This document shows, piece after piece, positions 8,334 to 15,742 of a DNA stretch of 64,000 nt. Source of the DNA: a virus. The notes beneath the pieces were generated by a model, which was not told the origin of the DNA, did no database searches, and worked only from the letters and a program-made list of their open reading frames with translations. The stretch spans positions 1 through 64,000 of the IMG/VR virus record IMGVR_UViG_3300042894_004439; one strand, written 5' to 3'. Both the position numbers and the translations under genes were made by a program. The stretch's first letter is position 1; each line of letters starts with the position of its first letter.

Positions 8334-9353
8334 ATGACTACACTACAACGCATAGGTTTTTGTTGCAAATGGCTGAATGATCCTTCTGAATGTGGAGGCA
8401 TGAAAGTCAATGCAAAGGACCGTGAACTGAACGGCAGATCAACTACCATGAGGTGGCTTCGCGAACATGTGGATGAAGCCGAACAACGTCAGTGGGATAT
8501 CATGAATCACAATACTGCAGCCGCTGTGAAAATGATTGAGCGTGTGGCCACTCTGCCTGAAGGTCGCAGAATGGTTCGTCTGGGCAGTGAAATGCTACAG
8601 GGCTACACTGAACCCAGTTGGATTGCGTGGTGGCAACGTCAGGAAATACAAGATCATTGTGCAAAGATATTTGCACCCATTGGTGAAACTGCACGTAGAC
8701 TAGATGTCAGACTGAGTTTTCACCCTGGACAGTTTTGTGTTTTGGCCAGTGAGAATCCTGGCATCGTAAATAGAAGTATACAGGAGTTTGAATATCATGC
8801 AGATATGGTTCGCTGGATGGGATACGGCAAGACTTTCCAGGACTTTAAAATCAACGTACACATCTCGGGTAAACAAGGCCCCGATGGCATTCGCGCTGCC
8901 CTCCAACGTCTTAGCCCCGAAGCAAGAAACTGTATCACCATCGAAAATGACGAAAACGCCTGGGGAATCGACAGCAGTCTCGAACTTGCCCGAGACTGTG
9001 CCCTCGTGCTTGATATACACCACCACTGGATCCGTACAGGAGACTACATTCAATCCTCCGACGATCGAGTTAAAGGCGTAATTGATTCATGGCGCGGTGT
9101 AAGACCTGCCATGCATTATAGTGTCAGCCGAGAAGACTATCTAGTGGGTCATGATGCCACTGAGTTGCCCGACATGCAAGCACTGCTTAACCAAGGTTTC
9201 AAAAAGCAAAAACTACGAGCCCATAGTGACTTCTATTGGAATTCGGCAGTGACCGATTGGGCATTGACCTTTGCTGAAAACTTTGATATTCAATGCGAAG
9301 CCAAGGGTAAAAATCTAGCTAGCCAACAAGTTTATGAACGATATATTGCTTAA
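8334..9353 (+). CDS. uvsE: UV damage endonuclease UvsE/UVDE
   Basis: TIM-barrel endonuclease that nicks 5' of UV photoproducts and starts excision repair. The 339-aa protein is family length and carries the expected blocks: N-terminal RIGFCCKWLN, LSFHPGQFCVLAS (metal His), INVHISGKQG, IENDE (metal Glu), LVLDIHHHW (metal His/Asp) and RAHSDFYWN near the end. It would repair phage DNA after sunlight damage, as expected in surface waters. The promoter -10 lies 5 nt upstream, so the mRNA looks leaderless. Its end overlaps the next gene by 20 bp. Confidence 0.95.
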   Translation: MTTLQRIGFCCKWLNDPSECGGMKVNAKDRELNGRSTTMRWLREHVDEAEQRQWDIMNHNTAAAVKMIERVATLPEGRRMVRLGSEMLQGYTEPSWIAWWQRQEIQDHCAKIFAPIGETARRLDVRLSFHPGQFCVLASENPGIVNRSIQEFEYHADMVRWMGYGKTFQDFKINVHISGKQGPDGIRAALQRLSPEARNCITIENDENAWGIDSSLELARDCALVLDIHHHWIRTGDYIQSSDDRVKGVIDSWRGVRPAMHYSVSREDYLVGHDATELPDMQALLNQGFKKQKLRAHSDFYWNSAVTDWALTFAENFDIQCEAKGKNLASQQVYERYIA

Positions 9354-9621
9354 CACATTTGACTGGATACGAGATGATTTTAAGTCCAACAGATTTCGCT
9401 TTGTTGTTGAGCTTGTTGCTTGGGCTATCAGCATTGGTTGCAGTATCACTATGGCACTCACAGTCCCCACCCCTCCGCTACTGGCTCTTTACCCTGTGTG
9501 GATCCTTGGCTGTGCTATGTATGCTTGGGCTAGTTATACAAGGAAATCTTTTGGCATGCTGGCTAACTACATCCTGCTTGTAACTATTGACAGTGTTGGC
9601 CTGGTGCGCATGCTCATGTGA
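9334..9621 (+). CDS. Small membrane protein, paralogue of 21962-22201
   Basis: 95 aa with two or three hydrophobic segments (about 25-50, 50-70 and 76-93), linked by a short YTRKSF turn, and a conserved N-x-x-L-L-V-x-I-D-x-x-G-L-V-R end. The 21962 protein has the same layout. Function unknown; it overlaps the end of uvsE. Confidence 0.7.
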   Translation: MNDILLNTFDWIRDDFKSNRFRFVVELVAWAISIGCSITMALTVPTPPLLALYPVWILGCAMYAWASYTRKSFGMLANYILLVTIDSVGLVRMLM

Positions 9622-9663
9622 CTAAGCTCTTGACCTAAAATTTTATTGTACAAAAAATCATTC

Positions 9664-9671
9664 TATAAATA
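9664..9671 (+). promoter_or_regulatory. TATAAATA late-promoter-like octamer
   Basis: An exact match to the T4 late-promoter octamer, 28 bp upstream of the ATG at 9700 of the DnaE-like gene. It lies inside the frame if the TTG at 9646 is used instead. A chance match is possible in AT-rich DNA. Confidence 0.35.
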
Positions 9672-9699
9672 TCTGCCTAAAGCAACCAATAGGCAACAC

Positions 9700-11376
9700 A
9701 TGGACAGATATAAAGAACTTGAACAACTTATAACACAATTTAGAAGAAATTTACCTCAAGACCAACACTATGCAGACAGACTGGCAGAAGAACTAGAACT
9801 AATAAGAGATCAAAACTTTGCTCGACATTTTTTGCGAGTGAGAGAAATATTAGATCTCACAACAGATATACCACACATCACTAGAGGATCAGCAGGAAGC
9901 AGTTTAGTATGCTGGCTCATGGGAATCAGTGATTTAGATCCAGTGGCAGAGAACATCCCTATAGCACGTTTCATGAATCCCAAACGTGATGATCTTCCTG
10001 ACATCGATCTTGATTTTCCACACTGGCAACAGGCCACTGTGATGAATAGAATATTCAAACGCTGGCCTGGACAAAGTGCCAGAGTGTCAAACTATGTGAT
10101 GTATAAGGAAAAGTCAGCCAAAAGAGAAGCAGCCAAACGACTGGGTGCCAAAGGCACTCTTAAACGTGGCTTTGAATTTCATCAAGTGCTACCCCCAGAA
10201 GAGATACAGGAAGCTGAACGTGTAACAGCCAAGCTCATGGGTAAAAAACGATGTATTTCAAAACACTGCGGTGGCATATTGATCTTTGATCGCGCTGTGC
10301 CCAAAAGTCTAATCAATGGTGACAATCAGATCTTGTTAGACAAGTATGAAACTGAAGACCTTGAGCATTTTAAAATTGACATTTTGGCCAATCGTGGATT
10401 GAGTCAACTATGGGAAATTGATCAGCGTTCGTTAACTGACTATCCTGAACATGATCAAGCCACCAGCGACCTACTAGGTCGTGGTGATGTGTTGGGTGTG
10501 ACTCAGGGTGAGTCACCGGCCATGAAAAGATTGTTCCGAGCTCTTAAAGTAAAAAGCCGTAGCGACTGTACTTTAGCTACTGCACTCATACGACCAGTGG
10601 CCACACAGGGCAGACGCAAGGCGTCTGCGTTTCAAGACTGGAGTACTGATACCATACAACAAGATACAGTTGTGTTTGAGGATGATGCCATAACCATGAT
10701 AGCAGATATTTTAGAATGCGACATGTATACAGCAGACATGTGGCGCAGAGCCTTTGCCAAACGCAATGAAGAAAAGATCTATGAATTCATGCAGTTAATT
10801 GGAGATCATCCTAAAAGAGATACTGTGCTGAGTGCCTTGAGAGAACTCAGCCATTTTGGTCTTTGCCGTGCTCATGCCACTAATTTAGGTAGATTGATCT
10901 GGGCGTTGGCTTACCAAAAAGCACACAATCCTGAACAATTCTGGAGAGCCTGCTTGAAACATTGTGAAGGCAGTTATAGTCGTTGGGTGTACTATCAAGA
11001 AGCCAAACTGGCCGGTGCGGTGCATGCTCCAATGGAGGGCGGCGAATGTGATGAATTAGCTCGTACTGGTCGTTGGACTAGCAGTAGATTTATTCCAGCC
11101 TGCACAGAAATACGGCGTCCTGGTGAAGTAGAATTTTTAGGACTTGTTGCCAATTATCGAGTGTTCAAAAGCGGCGCTAAAGATTACATTACCTTTGCTA
11201 CCCTGGGCACAGGCAACGGACGCTATTTAGATGTGATACTACCACATGCTATCAGTTTTTCAGAGCAACCAATTCTATGGGGAAAAGGCCGATTAGACTA
11301 TGCAAACAATTCAGAATGTGTTAAAGTGTACAAAAGCAAACGCATGCGACTGCAAGAAATAGCACACATTGATTAA
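9700..11376 (+). CDS. Short C-family DNA polymerase (DnaE-like)
   Basis: Catalytic core of a bacterial Pol III alpha-type polymerase, but only 558 aa against about 1,160 in E. coli. Seen: the RGSAGSSLVCWLMGI palm loop (about 62-76), catalytic Asp pair in LPDIDLDF (about 99-106), the third Asp in KIDILANRGL (D227), a fingers segment with RAHATNLGRLIWALAYQKA, and a C-terminal OB-like stretch after GEVEFLGLVANY. The PHP, beta-binding and tau-binding regions are absent. The frame extends to a TTG at 9646, but the ATG at 9700 fits the family better. A related fragment is encoded at 57206. It may be a repair polymerase or part of the phage replisome. Confidence 0.88.
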   Translation: MDRYKELEQLITQFRRNLPQDQHYADRLAEELELIRDQNFARHFLRVREILDLTTDIPHITRGSAGSSLVCWLMGISDLDPVAENIPIARFMNPKRDDLPDIDLDFPHWQQATVMNRIFKRWPGQSARVSNYVMYKEKSAKREAAKRLGAKGTLKRGFEFHQVLPPEEIQEAERVTAKLMGKKRCISKHCGGILIFDRAVPKSLINGDNQILLDKYETEDLEHFKIDILANRGLSQLWEIDQRSLTDYPEHDQATSDLLGRGDVLGVTQGESPAMKRLFRALKVKSRSDCTLATALIRPVATQGRRKASAFQDWSTDTIQQDTVVFEDDAITMIADILECDMYTADMWRRAFAKRNEEKIYEFMQLIGDHPKRDTVLSALRELSHFGLCRAHATNLGRLIWALAYQKAHNPEQFWRACLKHCEGSYSRWVYYQEAKLAGAVHAPMEGGECDELARTGRWTSSRFIPACTEIRRPGEVEFLGLVANYRVFKSGAKDYITFATLGTGNGRYLDVILPHAISFSEQPILWGKGRLDYANNSECVKVYKSKRMRLQEIAHID

Positions 11377-11687
11377 TGGCCCGACTACACATATACCCAC
11401 ATAACGAACCTCAACAGGATCTACACATAGTGGCAGATCCTGCCGCACTGAGAGCACTAGCACAGGCTCTGTTAAGTGTGGCCAAAAATCCAAACATTTT
11501 TGAGCGAGTAAAGTTGCATACAAGTGATGGACATGAATACACTGCTATGATTGTGTCTGGTATTTCTGAATCTGAGTGGCAAGACATATCTCCAGCCTAT
11601 GCCAAATCAACTGTTCCGGCCATCTCAGTCCTGGAAGATTATCATAGTTTAAAAACACAGTTGACAGAGTCCCAACAAAAATCGTAA
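11376..11687 (+). CDS. Hypothetical protein, 103 aa
   Basis: No family recognised. An N-terminal beta-rich half and a helix (DPAALRALAQALLSVAK) precede a strand with TSDGHEYTAMIVSG, an arrangement seen in small alpha/beta phage and bacterial proteins. Starts one base before the polymerase stop ends. Its 3' end overlaps the Pho box of pstS. Confidence 0.75.
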   Translation: MARLHIYPHNEPQQDLHIVADPAALRALAQALLSVAKNPNIFERVKLHTSDGHEYTAMIVSGISESEWQDISPAYAKSTVPAISVLEDYHSLKTQLTESQQKS

Positions 11688-11716
11688 CAAAACTGTAATA
11701 TGATTCTGCTTAAATA
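11682..11716 (+). promoter_or_regulatory. Pho box and -10 of pstS
   Basis: Two PhoB-type half sites in direct repeat with 11-bp period: TCGTAAC (11682-11688), AAAA, CTGTAAT (11693-11699), compared with the consensus CTGTCAT-N4-CTGTCAT. Eleven bp further, TAAATA (11711-11716) can serve as the -10. No -35 hexamer is present, as expected for an activator-dependent PhoB promoter. Transcription would thus follow host phosphate starvation. Confidence 0.65.
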
Positions 11717-11741
11717 ATTTTGTCACAACAAGGAGAACTCA

Positions 11742-12743
11742 GTGAACAAACTACTAGCAATCTTATTAACCGCAGTCGCTTTATCAGCAAACGCAGACAT
11801 CACAGGCGCTGGCGCTACATTCCCATTCCCAATCTATGCCAAGTGGGCTGAAGGATACAAGAAAGCCACAGGCAACAGTTTGAACTATCAAAGCATTGGT
11901 AGTTCAGGTGGCATTAGACAAATTAACGCAAAGACAGTTGACTTTGGTGCAACAGATGCGCCAGTTAAAGGTGAAGATCTTGACAAGAACGGACAAGTGC
12001 AGTTTCCTGCTATCATAGGCGGAACAGTTCCTGTAGTAAACTTAGATGGTATCAAGCCGGGTGAACTAAAGATTACTGGACCAGTAATGGCAGATGTATT
12101 CATGGGCAACATCATTCGTTGGAATGATCCTCGATTACTAGCATTAAACCCAGGTAAGACATTGCCTAACACTGAAATCACCATTGTTCATCGTGCTGAT
12201 GGTTCAGGTACAACATTTAACTGGACAGACTACTTGAGCACTGTAAGTCCAGAGTGGTTGGCCAAAGTAGGTCGCGGTGCCGCAGTCAAGTGGCCAGCGG
12301 CAAACTCAGTAGGTGGTAAAGGCAACGAAGGTGTTGCTGCCAACGTGAACAGAATCAAAGGTTCGATTGGATATGTAGAATATGCTTATGTTAAAAAGAA
12401 CAACATGACATTCCTACAATTACAAAACCGATCAGGCCGCTATGTCAGTCCAGATGATCTAACATTTGCCGCGGCTGCAGACGGTGCTGATTGGTTCAGT
12501 GTTCCTGGTATGGGACTCAGCATTGTGGACCAACGTAATCCCAATGCTTGGCCTGTTAGTTCAGCCAGTTTCATCATCATGTACAAAGAGCCAAAGAATA
12601 AAACCAATAGTGATGAAGTGCTAAAGTTCTTTGATTGGGCATTTAAGAACGGCAAGAAAGATGCTATGGATTTAGATTATGTACCATTACCGGACAGTTT
12701 AACAAAGCAGATACGTGAACGTGTTTGGACACAAATTAAATAA
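11742..12743 (+). CDS. pstS: Periplasmic phosphate-binding protein PstS
   Basis: High-affinity phosphate-binding subunit of the Pst ABC transporter. 333 aa with a signal peptide (about 1-18, cleaved after SANA), then the mature start DITGAGATFPFPIYAKW, the ligand loops SIGSSGGIRQI and DFGATDAP, and RADGSGTTFNWTDYLS. Length and motifs match cellular PstS. Starts with GTG behind AAGGAG. Phage pstS is known from marine T4-like phages as an auxiliary gene raising phosphate uptake by phosphate-limited hosts; the Pho box upstream supports the same role. A UUCG terminator follows. Confidence 0.97.
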   Translation: MNKLLAILLTAVALSANADITGAGATFPFPIYAKWAEGYKKATGNSLNYQSIGSSGGIRQINAKTVDFGATDAPVKGEDLDKNGQVQFPAIIGGTVPVVNLDGIKPGELKITGPVMADVFMGNIIRWNDPRLLALNPGKTLPNTEITIVHRADGSGTTFNWTDYLSTVSPEWLAKVGRGAAVKWPAANSVGGKGNEGVAANVNRIKGSIGYVEYAYVKKNNMTFLQLQNRSGRYVSPDDLTFAAAADGADWFSVPGMGLSIVDQRNPNAWPVSSASFIIMYKEPKNKTNSDEVLKFFDWAFKNGKKDAMDLDYVPLPDSLTKQIRERVWTQIK

Positions 12744-12789
12744 ACCGCGTACAAAATAGAGTACGGCTGGAGTCTCGTAACCAGCACTG

Positions 12790-12810
12790 GCACCTTCGGG
12801 TGCTTTTTTA
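12790..12810 (+). terminator. UUCG-loop terminator after pstS
   Basis: Stem GCACC/GGTGC closed on a TTCG tetraloop and followed by six T residues. Confidence 0.85.
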
Positions 12811-12878
12811 TGCCCACTAAACTTGTGCTCTAGAGCAATAAATATTAACATAATAAGAATTATATAAAGTGAGCAATA

Positions 12879-13097
12879 ATGATAAAAAAAATCGCTCTAG
12901 GACTGGCTAGTCTTGTAAGTCTAGCGATTCCATCTGCACAACCTACCAATGCCAGAAACTCTGACAATGCAAACACCAACGAGTGTGTACGATGGATCTG
13001 GAGTGGGGATGTGTATGCTAGAAAAGTAACATGTGTGGAATGGCGTAAAAAAGATTGCTCTAATAGATTATACAAAGAAATTTGTAAACGGGAGTAA
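12879..13097 (+). CDS. Small exported cysteine-containing protein
   Basis: 72 aa with a signal peptide (about 1-25: KK, hydrophobic core, then Ala/Asn-rich cleavage region) and a mature part of about 45 aa with four Cys, which could form two disulfides in the periplasm. Function unknown. It opens a cluster of small membrane or exported proteins running to 14801 that may concern lysis or the host envelope. Confidence 0.65.
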   Translation: MIKKIALGLASLVSLAIPSAQPTNARNSDNANTNECVRWIWSGDVYARKVTCVEWRKKDCSNRLYKEICKRE

Positions 13098-13102
13098 AAA
13101 AA

Positions 13103-13600
13103 ATGATAGATCCAATCACAGCACTAGCAGGAATACAAAGCGCAATCAGCATGGTCAAGAAGGCAGCTAATGTTGCCAATGACCTAGGCTCACTTGCGCC
13201 CATGATTGGCAAGATGTTTGATGCCAAGAGCACTGCCACAAAAGCATTGATGGAGGCTAAAAAGTCTAAGAAAGGTTCCAACATGGGAACCGCACTTCAG
13301 ATTGAGATGGCGTTAGAGCAAGCCAGAGCTTTTGAGGAAGAACTTAAAATGCTCTTTATGCAGACTGGTAAGATTGATGTGTGGAACAAGATTAAAGCTA
13401 GGCAAGCAGAAATGGATGCAGATGATGCTCAAGAATTAAGACTTCATAATGCTCAACAACGAGCACGTAAACAAAAAGAAGCAGAGATGAATGAGTGGGC
13501 AATGATTATTGGCGCAGTTGCATTTGTTTTATTTTTGTTGTTTATCGGTGGATATGAACTACACCAGTTTTGTCAAACAGGCAATAGGTGCGGAAGATGA
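13103..13600 (+). CDS. Conserved-type membrane-anchored phage protein
   Basis: 165 aa. The N-terminal MIDPITALAGIQSAISMVKKA segment, a GKMFDAKS turn and a long charged helical region (about 70-130) are followed by one C-terminal membrane helix (about 131-152) and a short tail with two Cys. This layout is familiar from T4-like phages of aquatic bacteria, where the protein is unassigned; a spanin- or holin-like role is possible but not shown. A GGGAG precedes the start, and the next small gene overlaps by 4 bp. Confidence 0.7.
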   Translation: MIDPITALAGIQSAISMVKKAANVANDLGSLAPMIGKMFDAKSTATKALMEAKKSKKGSNMGTALQIEMALEQARAFEEELKMLFMQTGKIDVWNKIKARQAEMDADDAQELRLHNAQQRARKQKEAEMNEWAMIIGAVAFVLFLLFIGGYELHQFCQTGNRCGR

Positions 13601-13746
13601 ACGAATATCAAAAAACCTTTGACATGTGTTTAAAGATATTTGTTTATGGGTGTGTGGCGTTGTATTTCTTGGGTTTTCTTAAATTTTTGCCTGATGATTT
13701 GTCAAATAAAATTGTAAATTTATTATTAGGCAAAGTAGGACTATAA
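13597..13746 (+). CDS. 49-aa membrane peptide
   Basis: ATGA overlap with the preceding gene. One hydrophobic helix (about 11-30, KIFVYGCVALYFLGFLKFL) flanked by short polar ends. Too short to assign; the coupling and the membrane context support it as real. Confidence 0.55.
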   Translation: MNEYQKTFDMCLKIFVYGCVALYFLGFLKFLPDDLSNKIVNLLLGKVGL

Positions 13747-13760
13747 CTATAACTATTCCT

Positions 13761-13769
13761 AATAAATAC
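13761..13769 (+). promoter_or_regulatory. AATAAATAC late-promoter-like motif
   Basis: Matches the TAAATAC pattern seen before other genes; 16 bp before the start codon of the 38-aa peptide at 13786. Confidence 0.35.
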
Positions 13770-13785
13770 TCAAAGGGAGAAAACT

Positions 13786-13902
13786 ATGTTAGATATATTA
13801 CTTTGGGTAGCACTAGGTGCGTTTGTAGGCTGGAATTTTCCACAACCATCATGGGCCAAAACAATGCAGGAAAAAATACAATCACTGCTTGCTAAAAAAT
13901 AA
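13786..13902 (+). CDS. 38-aa membrane peptide
   Basis: Strong ribosome binding site (AAAGGGAG). The N-terminal MLDILLWVALGAFVGW segment is a short membrane helix, followed by an amphipathic, lysine-ended tail. Function unknown. Confidence 0.55.
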   Translation: MLDILLWVALGAFVGWNFPQPSWAKTMQEKIQSLLAKK

Positions 13903-13914
13903 GTGGAGATTTGC

Positions 13915-14079
13915 ATGGTAACAAAGAAAGTTACTGCCAGAAGAAAATCAGTAGCGCCGCCTGCACCACCATCAAAAAACTTTTCAACGGCCGCTTTAGG
14001 GGTGTGTATGGTTATTCTTACCAACTATCAAGCTGAAGTAAAACAAGCATTATCATTAATATTAAAAACGCTGACATGA
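13915..14079 (+). CDS. 54-aa hypothetical protein
   Basis: GTGGAG upstream; basic N-terminus (KKVTARRKS), a proline run, then a hydrophobic stretch (about 27-52) that could enter the membrane. Its stop codon overlaps the start of the sensor-like gene (ATGA). Confidence 0.5.
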   Translation: MVTKKVTARRKSVAPPAPPSKNFSTAALGVCMVILTNYQAEVKQALSLILKTLT

Positions 14080-14801
14080 ATATATTAGACAAATTTTTAG
14101 AATTTAAAAAACTCCCTTACATTCTAGCAGGAGTCATATTTCTTTGCAGTCTAGCGGTGCTTAGTTGTTTTAAAAGCGCCGAAACTCAGTTGGACACACT
14201 CAATCACGCTGTGTCGTTTAGTCGAGCTATGATCAGATCATCTGACGATCTGACCAATTATGCAAGATATTATGTCACAACAAAAAACGACCAATGGAAA
14301 ACTGAATTCAACAATGTGCTCAAGATACGAAACGGTGAATTGGCTGATGAAAAGGGCGTGGTCAAATCATTCAAGGATAGACTCAAAGAAGTACCGTTTT
14401 TACAGAGTGAATTAGACACACTTTTAAAAGCAGAACAGTTGAGCAACAATTTGGCAAAGCTAGAAATTGAAGCATTTGATTGGACTCAAAAGGGCAAAAT
14501 TGAATTAAATTTCGACATACAAACTCATCACCACATGGCTGCACAATTGTTGATGTTTGGAGATGACTATAAGAACCATAAAAATCAAATTATCCAAACC
14601 ACAAATGAATTTTACACGTCAGTTGTTAATAGGCTGCAATCACAATATCTGTTCTACATGACAACTGCATGGACAATGATAATCTGTATTAACATAAGTT
14701 TGATACTTTTAATAGTCGCTATCAAACATAAAGACAGCATGGTGACTAGACCCAAACGTATAGTGAAAAAGTCACCTGTAAAAAAGCCAATTAGGAAATA
14801 G
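14076..14801 (+). CDS. Chemoreceptor-like periplasmic sensor without signalling domain
   Basis: 241 aa: a first membrane helix (about 13-32), a periplasmic helical region of about 160 aa, a second membrane helix (about 196-217) and a short, very basic cytoplasmic tail (KRIVKKSPVKKPIRK). The segment SSDDLTNYARYYVTTKNDQW followed by VLKIRNGE closely matches the ligand-binding four-helix region of many methyl-accepting chemotaxis proteins. HAMP and methyl-accepting/CheW-binding regions are absent. It could form mixed dimers with host receptors or act as a receptor decoy; alternatively it is a lysis-timing membrane protein that only resembles an MCP. Confidence 0.6.
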   Translation: MNILDKFLEFKKLPYILAGVIFLCSLAVLSCFKSAETQLDTLNHAVSFSRAMIRSSDDLTNYARYYVTTKNDQWKTEFNNVLKIRNGELADEKGVVKSFKDRLKEVPFLQSELDTLLKAEQLSNNLAKLEIEAFDWTQKGKIELNFDIQTHHHMAAQLLMFGDDYKNHKNQIIQTTNEFYTSVVNRLQSQYLFYMTTAWTMIICINISLILLIVAIKHKDSMVTRPKRIVKKSPVKKPIRK

Positions 14802-14813
14802 TATAATCTGAAT

Positions 14814-14844
14814 CAAACACACAATGTGTGACATTGTGTGTTTG
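14814..14844. terminator. Bidirectional terminator hairpin
   Basis: Perfect 14-bp inverted repeat (14814-14827 and 14831-14844) with a GTG loop, between the convergent genes ending at 14801 (+) and 14849 (-). U-tracts are short on both sides. Confidence 0.6.
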
Positions 14845-14848
14845 TTGG

Positions 14849-15133
14849 TTACTTGGCCGCAACCTTTGGTGTTCTTGGCTTGGGTTCTGTTTTGGGTTTT
14901 GCAGGTGCTTTTGGCTTTACAGGTGCTTTTGGCTTTGCAGGTGCTTTTGGCTTTGCAACTACTGCCGCAGGTACTACTGCGTCTGGTACAACAACCACTG
15001 CTTCAACTGCTGGAGCTGTAACAGGAACTGCGTTGGATGCTTCAACTGCTGCAGGCAATGCTTCTACCTTGCGGGGTTCTTCTGGAATAGTTTTGGGTCT
15101 AAGCGACAAGAATTTTTTTAAGAATGTTAACAT
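14849..15133 (-). CDS. Lys/Pro/Ala-repeat protein, histone-H1-like
   Basis: 94 aa. A basic N-terminal part (FLKKFLSLRPK) leads to an Ala/Val/Pro-rich middle and a C-terminal run of AKPKAP repeats, like H1-type DNA-condensing proteins or cell-wall-spanning linkers. The minus-strand frame is chosen because AGGAG lies at the right distance upstream; the overlapping plus-strand frame has none and gives an implausible FGFAGA product. Three 18-bp repeats encode the tail. Confidence 0.6.
   Translation of the reverse strand: MLTFLKKFLSLRPKTIPEEPRKVEALPAAVEASNAVPVTAPAVEAVVVVPDAVVPAAVVAKPKAPAKPKAPVKPKAPAKPKTEPKPRTPKVAAK
14901..14957. repeat. 18-bp tandem repeat in the KPAP gene
   Basis: Three consecutive 18-bp units (14901-14918, 14919-14936, 14937-14954) differing at one base, plus the first bases of a fourth, encoding the KAPAKP periodicity on the minus strand. 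Copy number may vary by slippage. Confidence 0.85.
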
Positions 15134-15182
15134 GGGTTCTCCTATACAGTGTATTTACTCCAAAAAAAAAATTAATTTTTAT

Positions 15183-15211
15183 TTGACATTTATGTGGCAA
15201 TGCAATATAAT
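15183..15211 (+). promoter_or_regulatory. Consensus sigma70 promoter
   Basis: TTGACA, 17 bp, TATAAT: a perfect match. A CATAAATAC motif (15214-15222) follows at once. It would drive the 15235/15265 gene and the micro-genes behind it. Confidence 0.8.
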
Positions 15212-15264
15212 AACATAAATACTCAGTAGAAACCATGAGTAGCTACATATACAGGACATTACAA

Positions 15265-15441
15265 ATGAAATACCTATCAGAAAAAATGCTGTCTATCTTG
15301 GAACGTTTAAGTGAAATGTTTCCAGGTAACAGTTATCAAAGCCGCTTAGATCAATATCTAAGCACCAAAGGCATTACCGATGCTGCACAGTTGGAAACTT
15401 ACGTCCGACAATTTAATTCTCAACTAGAAACTTATCTATGA
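15265..15441 (+). CDS. Hypothetical protein, 58 aa
   Basis: Start 15265 has AGGA 8 bp upstream; an in-frame ATG at 15235 would add ten residues. A helical, charged small protein (SEKMLSILERLSEMFPG...). Function unknown. The next micro-gene overlaps by 4 bp. Confidence 0.6.
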   Translation: MKYLSEKMLSILERLSEMFPGNSYQSRLDQYLSTKGITDAAQLETYVRQFNSQLETYL

Positions 15442-15542
15442 AAAACTTTTTAAAAACCATTTACAAAGGTCTAATCACCTGGACAGAAATGATCCACGAA
15501 TATCGTCAACACTCTGCCAGCAGACACCATTATTGGAAATAA
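15438..15542 (+). CDS. 34-aa basic peptide
   Basis: ATGA overlap with the upstream gene. Product is helical and rich in His, Arg and Trp towards the end (MIHEYRQHSASRHHYW). Unknown. Confidence 0.45.
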   Translation: MKNFLKTIYKGLITWTEMIHEYRQHSASRHHYWK

Positions 15543-15544
15543 TC

Positions 15545-15622
15545 ATGGAATTAGTAGCAATTCAAATTATATTATTTGGGATAATAATTCTAATGTATTT
15601 GGTACAGGAGTTGGATCAATGA
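15545..15622 (+). CDS. 25-aa membrane peptide
   Basis: Almost wholly one membrane helix (IQIILFGIIILMYL). Its stop overlaps the next start. Weak evidence apart from coupling. Confidence 0.35.
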   Translation: MELVAIQIILFGIIILMYLVQELDQ

Positions 15623-15720
15623 ACTATTTAGACACATTGTTGATGTTGATACGCTGGGCGCAACAAGGTTGGGAAGTCCATCCTATCAACCTCAATGATG
15701 AAATCACTGGTTGGGTTTAA
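15619..15720 (+). CDS. 33-aa peptide
   Basis: ATGA overlap and AGGAG 9 bp upstream of the start. Sequence begins NYLDTLLMLIRWAQQGW and is otherwise featureless. Confidence 0.4.
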   Translation: MNYLDTLLMLIRWAQQGWEVHPINLNDEITGWV

Positions 15721-15742
15721 TCCAAAAATTGATAAGTAATTG

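Noticed and set aside
14838-15218. Plus-strand open frame with FGFAGA repeats
   Set aside because: It mirrors the KPAP gene on the other strand, which has a good ribosome-binding site and sensible composition; the plus frame has neither.
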